A stretch of 7,326 nucleotides of DNA from Thermoanaerobaculia bacterium (GCA_030150965.1 JASLEW010000869.1:1-7326), one strand, 5' to 3'; shown: positions 1 to 5,136, numbered from the stretch's first letter. Notes: generated by a model not told the origin, from the sequence alone. Program-made: numbers and translations.

Positions 1-86
1 AGCCCGGCGGGCGCGAGGTCCCCGGCCCGGAGGATCTCGTGCAGCATCAACATGCTGTCCTTGCCGCCGCTCCAGGAGAGAAGCAC
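1..86 (-). pseudogene. Second, inverted copy of the 5' end of the PP-loop ATPase gene (runs off the left edge)
   Basis: Read on the minus strand from the GTG at 86-84, this arm encodes the same residues as the start of the gene at 150-950: LLSWSGGKDS and then the following helix, ending at the window edge. Only about 28 codons are visible, so I cannot say whether a complete divergent copy lies outside or whether the copy ends there. Because the match to the right arm is perfect, even at silent positions, this is either a very young duplication or an artefact. It should not be counted as an independent gene without longer reads. Confidence 0.45.
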
Positions 87-235
87 CGGACGCGCGGGCC
101 AGCGACCGGGGAGCGCCGCGGGGCATCCTCGGACCGGCCGCGCGAGCCGGTGCTTCTCTCCTGGAGCGGCGGCAAGGACAGCATGTTGATGCTGCACGAG
201 ATCCTCCGGGCCGGGGACCTCGCGCCCGCCGGGCT
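1..235. repeat. Perfect 89-bp inverted repeat with 57-bp spacer at the window edge
   Basis: Bases 1-89 are the exact reverse complement of 147-235; I checked the arms base by base and found no mismatch. The spacer is 90-146. The right arm is the first part of the PP-loop ATPase gene, including the codons for its SGGKDS motif, and begins 3 nt before an in-frame GTG codon (150-152). The left arm reaches base 1, so its true outer end is not visible. A perfect arm that stops at the start of a sequence is typical of a fold-back assembly or amplification chimera, but a very recent real inverted duplication would look the same. The presence of the repeat is certain; its origin is not. Confidence 0.95.
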
Positions 236-950
236 GGTCACCACCTTCACCGAGCCCGGCGACCGCGTGGCCACCCACCGCGTGCGGCGCGAGCTGTTGG
301 CGGCCCAGGCCGCCGCCCTCGGCCTGCCCGTGCATCCGGTGCTGCTGCCGCCCTCCCCGCCGGACCGGATCTACAGGGAGCGCCTGGCAGCGGTGCTGGC
401 GGCGCTGCGGGACGGCCAGGGAGCCACCCTGCGACCGGGCGCCGGCGGGGCGGCAACAGGGCGGGATCGCGGTGCCGAGGAAGCCGAAGTGAAGGCCGGC
501 GCAGGCGGAGCTGCGGCAGGAAGGGATGGCGACGGGACCGACGGGCGTGGGCGAGGAAGGGTGCCGGTGCCGGCAGCAGGGCGCATCGCCTTCGGCGATC
601 TGTTCCTCGCCGATCTGCGTGCCTGGCGCGAGCGCCACATGGCGGAGCTGGGCATGGAGCCGCTCTTCCCGCTCTGGGGCCGCGAGACCGCGGCGCTGGC
701 CCGCCGCTTCCTCGGCCTCGGCTTCGCCGCCACGGTGGTGGCCGTCGATACCGCCGTGCTGCCGGCCCGCCTGGCCGGCGAGCCCTACGACGCCGCGTTC
801 CTCGACGCCCTGCCCGCGGGCATCGACCCCTGCGGCGAGAACGGCGAGTTCCACACCTTCGTCCACGCCGGGCCGCTCTTCCGCCAGCCGCTCGCCGTCC
901 GCCGCGGCGAGCGCTGGACGGAGGGGCGCTTCGCCTATTGCGACCTGTGA
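150..950 (+). CDS. Dph6/MJ0570-type ATP pyrophosphatase (PP-loop, adenine nucleotide alpha-hydrolase family)
   Basis: Cytosolic PP-loop enzyme of the family that includes archaeal and eukaryotic diphthine-ammonia ligase. Bacteria generally lack diphthamide, so the substrate here is unknown; family members adenylate a substrate with ATP, releasing pyrophosphate. The PP-loop motif SGGKDS is at 165-182. The C-terminal family signature around PCGENGEFHTF is at 828-863, preceded by FGDLFL (591-608) and PLFPLWGR (661-684). The frame is open to the left edge. I prefer the GTG at 150 because homologues start just before LLSWSGGKDS; a GTG at 39 lies inside the inverted repeat and would add 37 unconserved residues. 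No Shine-Dalgarno site or TANNNT box precedes either start, so the native 5' region may be missing. An odd Gly/Ala/Arg/Asp-rich insert of about 55 residues (411-578) separates the two halves; without it the length matches the usual 210-230 residues. Confidence 0.8.
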   Translation: MLLSWSGGKDSMLMLHEILRAGDLAPAGLVTTFTEPGDRVATHRVRRELLAAQAAALGLPVHPVLLPPSPPDRIYRERLAAVLAALRDGQGATLRPGAGGAATGRDRGAEEAEVKAGAGGAAAGRDGDGTDGRGRGRVPVPAAGRIAFGDLFLADLRAWRERHMAELGMEPLFPLWGRETAALARRFLGLGFAATVVAVDTAVLPARLAGEPYDAAFLDALPAGIDPCGENGEFHTFVHAGPLFRQPLAVRRGERWTEGRFAYCDL

Positions 951-965
951 GCCCCGGAAACCCGG

Positions 966-1292
966 TCAAAGGATGTGGGACAGGTTCTCGATCGCGATCC
1001 GCCGCAGCTTGAGATAGCGATTGGCATCGCCCGACAGCGCCGACAGCGTCGCCAGGCACTCCTCTCCCGGGGAGCCGAGCACCGCGGCGAAGCGCCCCGG
1101 CCAGTGGTGCTGGAAACCGCGGAGCCAGGCGAGCAGCGGCTCGCGGCGCCAGGGCTCGATCTCGCCGCAGCGCGGCGCCAGCGCGGCGACGGCGGCCCGC
1201 ACCCTGGACAGGTCGAGCGGCCCCTGCGGTGGCCGGCGGATCGCTCCCTCGGGCAGGCCCGCGGCCGCCAGCACTTCCCAGGCATCGTCCAT
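966..1292 (-). CDS. Unknown 108-aa soluble protein
   Basis: I do not recognise the family. The protein is 108 residues, with no signal peptide or membrane segment and no cysteine pair or metal motif. It is predicted mostly helical, with a Trp/His-rich centre (around PWRREPLLAWLRGFQHHWPGR, residues 47-67, split by charged positions) and an end rich in Leu/Ile/Arg. Its stop lies 15 bp from the stop of the convergent PP-loop gene. It is divergent from the nucleotidyltransferase at 1311 with 18 bp between the start codons. Support for it being real comes from a TACGAT box exactly 7 nt upstream of the ATG, matching the promoter pattern of other genes here, and from its near edge-to-edge fit between neighbours. 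The opposite strand is also open across this stretch, but that translation looks like low-complexity Arg/Gln shadow. Confidence 0.6.
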   Translation of the reverse strand: MDDAWEVLAAAGLPEGAIRRPPQGPLDLSRVRAAVAALAPRCGEIEPWRREPLLAWLRGFQHHWPGRFAAVLGSPGEECLATLSALSGDANRYLKLRRIAIENLSHIL

Positions 1293-1310
1293 GGGGCTTA
1301 TCGTACTCCC
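1293..1310. promoter_or_regulatory. Divergent promoter with overlapping -10 boxes on both strands
   Basis: The 18 bp between the ATG at 1292 (-) and the GTG at 1311 (+) hold TATCGT on the plus strand (1299-1304), 6 nt before the GTG, and TACGAT on the minus strand (1305-1300), 7 nt before the ATG. The two hexamers share five bases of the 7-bp block TATCGTA. Transcription starting 6-7 nt past each box would begin at the start codons, giving two leaderless mRNAs. A weak -35-like TTCCCA lies at 1275-1280 for the plus direction; none is clear for the minus direction. There is no Shine-Dalgarno site for either gene. Confidence 0.5.
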
Positions 1311-1850
1311 GTGCTGGTGAAGCTGGACCGGGAGCGTTTGCAGGGCATCCTCGCGGCGATGGCCGAGCAGCTGCGTGGCGACTGGCTGCTGGTCGGTGGC
1401 GCACTGGTCGCCCTATGGCTCGAACCGCGCCGGGTGACCGAGGACATCGACCTCGTGGGGCTTGGCAGCTCGGGAGAGGAGCGCCTCGATCTGATGCGGT
1501 TCGCCGACGCGATGGGTTTGCCCATCGAGGCGGTGAACTCGGCCGCCGACTACTTCGTGCGCCGGGTTCCCGGATGGGAGGATGAGCTGGAGCGGTTCCA
1601 TGCCGCAGGCCAGGTACGGATCTATCGCCCCACGGCCACTCCAGTCCGCGCCAAGGTCGCCGAGTGCCTGAGGCTCGGCGTGCACTGCGCCTGGGTTTTC
1701 GATCCAGCGGCCTTGGCGCCGCCTGCTGGCGCCCGGCACGTTCGCCGCCTGGCCGAGCGCCACCAGCGGGATGCCCGGCGGCGCCGGAAGCCGCGCAGCG
1801 TGCGCGGAGAGGAGCCCACGTCAAACCGACTAGCGATTAGCACACTCTGA
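1311..1850 (+). CDS. Truncated nucleotidyltransferase fused in frame to a Uma2 fragment
   Basis: Residues 1-111 are a nucleotidyltransferase of the AbiEii/DUF6036-like type: helix 1-22, WLLVGGALVALW at 25-36 with the Gly29-Gly30 pair, then TEDIDL at 43-48 with Asp45 and Asp47 as candidate metal ligands, and IYRPTAT at 104-110. Family members normally continue from the RPT(A/P)T element into a hydrophobic helix (LLLLKL type) and a C-terminal helical part. Here residue 112 instead enters a Uma2-like segment (112-134), followed by an Arg-rich tail (135-179) that matches nothing I know. The protein therefore probably lacks a complete fold and may be a pseudogene despite its open frame. The GTG at 1311 was chosen because TATCGT lies 6 nt before it; a GTG at 1317 is the alternative. 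Some relatives act as type IV toxins with a partner, but the divergent 108-aa protein does not resemble a known antitoxin. Confidence 0.6.
   Translation: MLVKLDRERLQGILAAMAEQLRGDWLLVGGALVALWLEPRRVTEDIDLVGLGSSGEERLDLMRFADAMGLPIEAVNSAADYFVRRVPGWEDELERFHAAGQVRIYRPTATPVRAKVAECLRLGVHCAWVFDPAALAPPAGARHVRRLAERHQRDARRRRKPRSVRGEEPTSNRLAISTL
1644..1712 (+). pseudogene. Fragment of a Uma2 (DUF820) gene, C-terminal part of the fold
   Basis: This segment aligns without gaps to 3863-3931 of the complete Uma2 gene in the same window. By hand I count about 57 identical bases of 69 and 17 identical residues of 23 (VRAKvAEcLRLGVhCaWvfDPAA; lower case marks differences from the complete copy). It is in the frame of the nucleotidyltransferase upstream, so the two are translated together. 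Homology stops after the DPAA element; none of the three frames continues the Uma2 sequence. The catalytic PD and ExK-like part of the family lies upstream of this element and is absent, so the fragment cannot be an active nuclease. Confidence 0.75.
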
Positions 1851-1891
1851 TCATAAACGCATGGCCGTAGAAATCTATTTACATCAACCTG

Positions 1892-1944
1892 TTGATCAAC
1901 GAGCATCGCAGTGGAACAATAGCAAGAGACTTCTTTCCAGGAGG
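1892..1944 (+). promoter_or_regulatory. Candidate promoter, palindromic operator and strong RBS for the membrane protein gene
   Basis: The stretch 1851-1949 has no gene and is AT-rich for this window (43% GC over 1821-1940, hand count). A TTGATC hexamer (1892-1897) and AACAAT (1915-1920) are 17 bp apart and each match the -35/-10 consensus at four of six positions. The -35 lies inside the perfect 10-bp palindrome GTTGATCAAC (1891-1900), a possible operator. A full AGGAGG Shine-Dalgarno site sits at 1939-1944, 5 nt before the ATG at 1950. This SD-led layout differs from the TANNNT-to-start layout of the neighbouring genes. Confidence 0.4.
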
Positions 1945-1949
1945 AGATG

Positions 1950-2396
1950 ATGAGTCCCTGGTTCTGCATGCTGCTGGTCTCTCTGGCCGGTAGCCTCGGT
2001 GGAGTGATCAACGCTCTTCTGAGCGACAACCGCTTCATCATGCCGCGGCGTGACGGTAACGTCCTTTGCCCAGGCTTCTTGTCGAATGTCTTCGTGGGCG
2101 CTGCCGGCGCCTTCATCTCTTGGGCCCTCTATGGTTCGGGAGCCGCCATTGACCTCGCCGCCAGCAGTGGTACGCCGCGTGAGGCAATCAGCCTTCGCTT
2201 GTCGGCCCTGGCTGGTGCCTTTCTCGTGGGTGTGGCGGGTGCCAAGTGGCTCACAAACGAGGCCGACAAGAAGCTGCTCAGAGAGGGTGTCAGGAGGGCG
2301 GCGGGAGGGCCGCCGCGCCCGCCTGCAGAGTGTGATCGCCTGGTTCAGGCTCCAGCCCGCGAAATCCTGCAGACGCTCGCGAGCATTTCCGGTTGA
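1950..2396 (+). CDS. Small integral membrane protein, unknown function, three predicted helices
   Basis: 148 residues. Three hydrophobic segments are visible: about 4-24 (with LAGSLGGVINALL), 43-62 (VFVGAAGAFISWALYG) and 82-98, followed by a charged element (WLTNEADKKLL, 100-110) and a cytosolic tail rich in Pro/Arg/Ala. The first helix leads into a short polar loop with a SDNRF element and a PR turn, a layout I associate with small uncharacterised bacterial membrane proteins; I cannot assign a function. ATG codons overlap at 1947 and 1950; the second is preferred because AGGAGG ends 5 nt before it but only 2 nt before the first. Third-position base use is visibly less GC-biased than in the flanking genes, and the upstream region is AT-rich, suggesting acquisition from elsewhere. 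Its stop codon lies directly against the dph6-like relic. Confidence 0.75.
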   Translation: MSPWFCMLLVSLAGSLGGVINALLSDNRFIMPRRDGNVLCPGFLSNVFVGAAGAFISWALYGSGAAIDLAASSGTPREAISLRLSALAGAFLVGVAGAKWLTNEADKKLLREGVRRAAGGPPRPPAECDRLVQAPAREILQTLASISG

Positions 2397-2403
2397 GCCG
2401 CCT

Positions 2404-2652
2404 GCGGCTTTGCCGCAACAGTAGTTGCCGTCGATACTGCTGTACTCCCGGCCCGCCTGGCAGACGAGCCCTACGATGCCGCGTCCCGGACGCCCTGCCG
2501 CGGGCATCGACCCCTGCGGCGAGAACGGCGAGGTCCACACCTTCGTCCACGCCGGGTGCTCTTCGGCCAGCCGATCGAAGTTCGCCGCGGCGAGCGCCGG
2601 GTGGATGGGCGATTTCGCCCACTGCGATCCTTTCCTGCCGAGTGCCGGCTGA
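2404..2652 (+). pseudogene. Decayed 3' remnant of a second Dph6/MJ0570-type gene
   Basis: This stretch is homologous to the last third of the PP-loop ATPase gene (about 715-950). The first part reads GFAATVVAVDTAVLPARL in one frame, identical to the intact protein; AGIDPCGENGEVHTFVHAG continues in a second frame and VRRGER in a third. At least four single-base indels are needed: two deletions within the segment matching 801-820, one after GCCGGG near 2554, and one insertion near 2602. The stop of the parent is lost and the last frame ends at a TGA at 2650-2652. The start of homology abuts the stop of the membrane protein gene (2394-2396). Silent differences in conserved codons show this is not a recent copy of the gene at 150-950. 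It cannot make a functional protein. Confidence 0.85.
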
Positions 2653-2687
2653 GCCGGCGAACGCCCAGGCCGGAGGCCGCGCCTGGA

Positions 2688-3119
2688 TCAACGATTGGGA
2701 ATACCGATCACCCGGAAGCCGCTCGCGCGCGCCGCACGTCCGAGGGCAGCATCGTGGGTCGCGAGAACCAACTCGGTGCCGGCCTGTTCCCTCCAGAGCA
2801 GGGCGCTGGCGAGGTGCAATGCGTCCAACGTACCGACGGCCGTTGGCAGAGGCTGGGAGGCTCGTGCGAGGACGGTTCGGGTGACCTCAACCACCTCCAT
2901 CGCCGCCACCAAGCCGAAGGCCGCGGTGCGGCGCTCGGCCAACTCGCCGTCCGAGAGCCCACCGAGCAAGCGCAGGCGGTCGAGAGTGCGCAGGCACTCG
3001 ACCTCCACCAGCGCACTCGCCACCCCGGTTTCGACCTCCTCCCACTCGGCCAATGCCTCTGGCTGGCCCAGGAGCAGGCGCAGGATGACCGAGGAGTCGA
3101 GGTAGGCGAAGGGGATCAT
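2688..3119 (-). CDS. vapC: PIN-domain ribonuclease toxin (VapC family)
   Basis: 143-residue PIN protein, predicted Mg-dependent endoribonuclease and the toxin of a type II toxin-antitoxin pair. The four acidic residues expected at a PIN active site are present: Asp8 in YLDSSVILRLL, Glu41 in VEVECLRTL, Asp99 in GTLDALHLASAL and Asp123 in LATHDAALGRAA. Length and the C-terminal GFRVIGI strand are normal for the family, so it looks intact. The ATG overlaps the stop of the upstream antitoxin by 4 bp (ATGA at 3119-3116), indicating translational coupling in one operon. The target RNA (tRNA, rRNA or mRNA) cannot be told from sequence. Confidence 0.9.
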   Translation of the reverse strand: MIPFAYLDSSVILRLLLGQPEALAEWEEVETGVASALVEVECLRTLDRLRLLGGLSDGELAERRTAAFGLVAAMEVVEVTRTVLARASQPLPTAVGTLDALHLASALLWREQAGTELVLATHDAALGRAARASGFRVIGIPNR

Positions 3120-3379
3120 CGCTCCGATTGCCTCTCTTCGAGGAGGAGGGCGACCACGTCGATACGCCCCGGAAGCGGCGCTGGCAGCGCAACGCTGTGC
3201 AGTCCCGGAGAACCCGCCTCGGGCCGGCGGATGGAGAGCATTCCGGTCTGCTCGCGGAAGGGGACGAGGCGGGCGATCGGAGTGTCGCGGTCGAGCACGG
3301 TCAGCGCCTGGCCCTGACGAACGCTGCGCAGGTGCTCGGAGAGATGGGATTTCAGCTCGGCGATGCGGACCGTCTTCAT
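3116..3379 (-). CDS. Phd/YefM-type antitoxin of the PIN toxin
   Basis: 87 residues. The N-terminal part, MKTVRIAELKSHLSEHL, followed by a VRQGQALTVLDRDTPIARLVPF strand pair (residues 20-41, with Gly23 and the D-R-D-T-P turn), is the classic Phd/YefM DNA-binding fold. The last 25 residues (around GRIDVVALLLEERQSER, 71-87) form the likely toxin-binding helix. Expected role: neutralise the PIN nuclease and, with it, repress the operon. The start at 3379 is preferred over an in-frame ATG at 3406 because it gives the family's standard MKTVRIAEL opening and has TATCAT exactly 6 nt upstream. There is no Shine-Dalgarno site, so translation is probably leaderless; the downstream toxin then depends on coupling through the 4-bp overlap. 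Confidence 0.9.
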   Translation of the reverse strand: MKTVRIAELKSHLSEHLRSVRQGQALTVLDRDTPIARLVPFREQTGMLSIRRPEAGSPGLHSVALPAPLPGRIDVVALLLEERQSER

Positions 3380-3385
3380 GACCAG

Positions 3386-3406
3386 ATGATAGTCACATCT
3401 AGTCAC
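3386..3406 (-). promoter_or_regulatory. Toxin-antitoxin promoter with direct heptamer repeat (candidate operator)
   Basis: On the minus strand GTGACTA occurs at 3406-3400 and again at 3396-3390, start to start 10 bp apart, one helical turn. The second copy overlaps the -10-like TATCAT (3391-3386), which matches TATAAT at five of six positions and ends 6 nt before the antitoxin ATG. A weak TTCCCG sits at the -35 distance (3414-3409, 17-bp spacing). Repeats within the core promoter fit autorepression by the antitoxin or the toxin-antitoxin complex. This is inference from position and symmetry only. Confidence 0.5.
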
Positions 3407-3469
3407 TTCGGGAATAGCTGGTGGTTCATGTGGTGCGCGTCCTCCGGGCGCGCTTTCCGTCTACAGAGA

Positions 3470-3475
3470 TAGGAT
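3470..3475 (+). promoter_or_regulatory. -10-like TAGGAT before the Uma2 gene
   Basis: TAGGAT ends 12 nt before the Uma2 ATG, so transcription 6-7 nt downstream would leave a leader of about 5-6 nt, too short for a Shine-Dalgarno site. It fits the near-leaderless pattern of the window less exactly than the 6-7 nt cases. The rest of 3407-3469 shows only a short GCGCG/CGCGC inverted repeat around 3435-3453 and no gene. Confidence 0.3.
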
Positions 3476-3487
3476 GAGTGGGACGCC

Positions 3488-4081
3488 ATGCCCGGACGCG
3501 CTGCCATCGGTTCCACGACCCTCACCGCCGGCGATCTGCCGGCGCTGCCCGACCCCGACCTGCCGCACGAGCTGTGGCACGGCGCGCTGCGGACGGTGAT
3601 GCCGGCGAGCGCGGCGCACGGGTCCGCGGTGTCCCGCCTCCTGGTGATCCTGGGGCAGCACGTCTATGAGCACGATCTCGGAGAGCTGTTCAGCGAATCG
3701 ACCGGGTTCCTGCTGGAGCGTGATCCCGACACCCTCCTCTGCCCCGATGTCGCGTTCGTGGCGAAGGGGCGTCTGCCGGCCGGCGGAGCCGGCTGGTCCT
3801 TCCTGGAGGTCGCCCCGGACCTGGCGGTCGAGATCCTCTCCCCGGGCGACCGTCCGGCGGCGGTGCGCGCCAAGGCCGCCGAGTATCTCAGGCTCGGCGT
3901 GCGCTGCGTCTGGGAGCTCGATCCGGCGGCGCGCCGCGTGCGGATGCACGTTCCGGCGGGAGGCGCGCCCGGCCGGATCGCGACGTCCGAGCTGACCGAG
4001 AGCGAGGTCCTGGATGGAGGCGAGATCCTTCCCGGCTTCCGCCGTCCGCTGAGCGAGCTGTTAAGCTTCATCGGCCTCTGA
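3488..4081 (+). CDS. Uma2 family (DUF820) PD-(D/E)XK endonuclease-like protein
   Basis: 197 residues, full length for the family, soluble. The restriction-endonuclease-like core is visible: Glu28 near the start, SESTGFLL (69-76), CPDVAFV with Asp87, then APDLAVEILSP with Asp111 and Glu115, and the helix around AVRAKAAEYLRLGVRCVWELDP (125-146, split by Lys129) containing the conserved Lys129. The C-terminal GGEILPGFRRPLSEL part (177-191) is the usual family ending. Uma2 genes are multicopy in many cyanobacteria, planctomycetes, Chloroflexota and Acidobacteriota; their biological role is unresolved and some are thought to be mobile-element-associated nucleases. It stands alone here, divergent from the toxin-antitoxin pair. 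A fragment of a second copy lies at 1644-1712. The start is the only in-frame ATG with a standard N-terminus; the RBS is weak. Confidence 0.9.
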   Translation: MPGRAAIGSTTLTAGDLPALPDPDLPHELWHGALRTVMPASAAHGSAVSRLLVILGQHVYEHDLGELFSESTGFLLERDPDTLLCPDVAFVAKGRLPAGGAGWSFLEVAPDLAVEILSPGDRPAAVRAKAAEYLRLGVRCVWELDPAARRVRMHVPAGGAPGRIATSELTESEVLDGGEILPGFRRPLSELLSFIGL

Positions 4082-4135
4082 CGCCCCAGCCGCAGGGGGC
4101 GAGCCAGAATCCTGGACCGGGCAGCCAACGCTGCC
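4082..4135. terminator. Two small hairpins in the convergent Uma2/DUF457 gap
   Basis: The gap of 73 bp between the converging genes has two perfect 6-bp stems: CGCCCC (4082-4087) with GGGGCG (4096-4101), starting right after the Uma2 stop, and GGCAGC (4120-4125) with GCTGCC (4130-4135) around a CAAC loop. Neither has a T-run on either strand, so they are only candidate terminators, possibly acting from both sides or as Rho-independent pausing sites. Confidence 0.35.
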
Positions 4136-4154
4136 GATGCAGTCCGCCGACGGC

Positions 4155-5129
4155 TCATGCTCCTGGGCGCCCGGCGCCGCCCGGCACCCGGACTTCCAGG
4201 GTGCCGAAGCCGCGGCCGGGGCCACGGGCGTAGCGCGCATCGATGATCCAGACCAGCGTGCCGCCCGAGCCGCTCTCCGGCGCGACGACGAAGTAGGGGA
4301 AGCGCGCCCAGTGCAGGAAGCGCGCGCCGTCGCGCGTGCCCGCGGCCGCCACCGCCGCCGGTTGGCGCTCGCCTTTCGCCACCGGCGCCGGATCGAGCGT
4401 GAAGGCCGGCCGGCGCAGCCAGTCGTAGCTGCCCAGCAGGTAGCGGTCGCCCGCGTCAGCCACCACCTGGCGCCGGAACGGGTCGAACGGCACCGGGCTG
4501 GCCATCACCCGGCTGACCGTGAAGCCGCTCCGGTGCATCCCCTCGCGCGCCGCCCGCTCCGCCGCCTCGGTCAGCGCCAGCATCGCGCCGATGTAGACGC
4601 ACAGCCCGGCGAGGGCCACCCGCGCCGGCAGCTCCGCCCGGGGGCTGCCCCGGCGCGCCAGGCGCCAGCAGGCGACGACCGCCACCCCCAGCCCCAGCCA
4701 GATCCAGACATCGGCGATGAACAGCGCGTCGCCGTAGAACCACACGTCGGCGAACGGCATCTCCCAGCGCAGGCCGTAATTGTTCAGCCAATCGAGGAAC
4801 GGGTGCGAGAGGATCGAAACCGCGGCCAGCGCCAGCAGCGGCGCCGGCCGCGCCGGTGCGGCCGCCGGCTGCCGGCGGCGCCGCCGCCAGCGGTCCCAGG
4901 CCAGCATCGCCCCGGTCAGCAGGAGGGGCAGCACCACCATCGCCAGCACCCCGTGCGTCCAACCCCGCCGGCCGGTCAGGGCCGCCACCGGCCCACCCAC
5001 CAGGCAGAGCACGTCCATGTCCGGCAGGTTGGCCCCGATCAGCAGGGTCGGCGTCGCCAGCGCCGTCCAGCGCCGCCCGCCGGCCGCCGCCATCGTGGCG
5101 CCGACCAGGGTGTGGCAGAGATTGTCCAT
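4155..5129 (-). CDS. Membrane-bound metal-dependent hydrolase, DUF457 (YdjM-like) family
   Basis: 324 residues. The opening MDNLCHTLVGA with His6 is the family hallmark, followed by ANLPDMDVL (Asp37, Asp39), RRGWTHGVL (His59), SILSHPFLDWLNNYGLR (His109, Asp113, Asn116-117) and WFYGDALFIAD (Asp134, Asp140), all candidate metal ligands lying in or near membrane segments. Hydrophobic helices are seen near 61-78, 98-108, 135-155 and 171-185; the C-terminal third (about 200-324) is a soluble beta-rich domain. Members are annotated as inner-membrane metal-dependent hydrolases; the substrate is unknown. The start at 5129 is chosen for the family opening; the frame is open to 5240 but that extension is Arg-rich and unlike the family. 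TAGGCT lies 7 nt upstream and there is no Shine-Dalgarno site. The neighbours give no hint of function. Confidence 0.9.
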   Translation of the reverse strand: MDNLCHTLVGATMAAAGGRRWTALATPTLLIGANLPDMDVLCLVGGPVAALTGRRGWTHGVLAMVVLPLLLTGAMLAWDRWRRRRRQPAAAPARPAPLLALAAVSILSHPFLDWLNNYGLRWEMPFADVWFYGDALFIADVWIWLGLGVAVVACWRLARRGSPRAELPARVALAGLCVYIGAMLALTEAAERAAREGMHRSGFTVSRVMASPVPFDPFRRQVVADAGDRYLLGSYDWLRRPAFTLDPAPVAKGERQPAAVAAAGTRDGARFLHWARFPYFVVAPESGSGGTLVWIIDARYARGPGRGFGTLEVRVPGGAGRPGA

Positions 5130-5136
5130 GCAGACC

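Noticed and set aside
39..149. N-terminal extension of the PP-loop protein from the GTG at 39
   Set aside because: The extension lies in the inverted-repeat arm and spacer, is unlike any family member, and is the antisense reading of the duplicated gene start; kept only as an alternative start.
247..1824. 525-codon open frame on the minus strand
   Set aside because: It runs antisense through the PP-loop gene, the 108-aa gene and the NTase; the translation is Arg/Ala/Pro low-complexity with no motif, as expected for shadow frames in GC-rich DNA.
1644..1850. Whole 3' part of the NTase frame as a new DNA-binding Arg-rich domain
   Set aside because: The first 69 bases are clear Uma2 homology and the Arg-rich remainder looks like out-of-frame GC-rich translation, not a designed domain.
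2556..3317. 253-codon plus-strand open frame following the dph6-like relic
   Set aside because: Only its first 15 or so residues are real homology (part of the frameshifted relic); the rest is antisense to the PIN toxin and the antitoxin.
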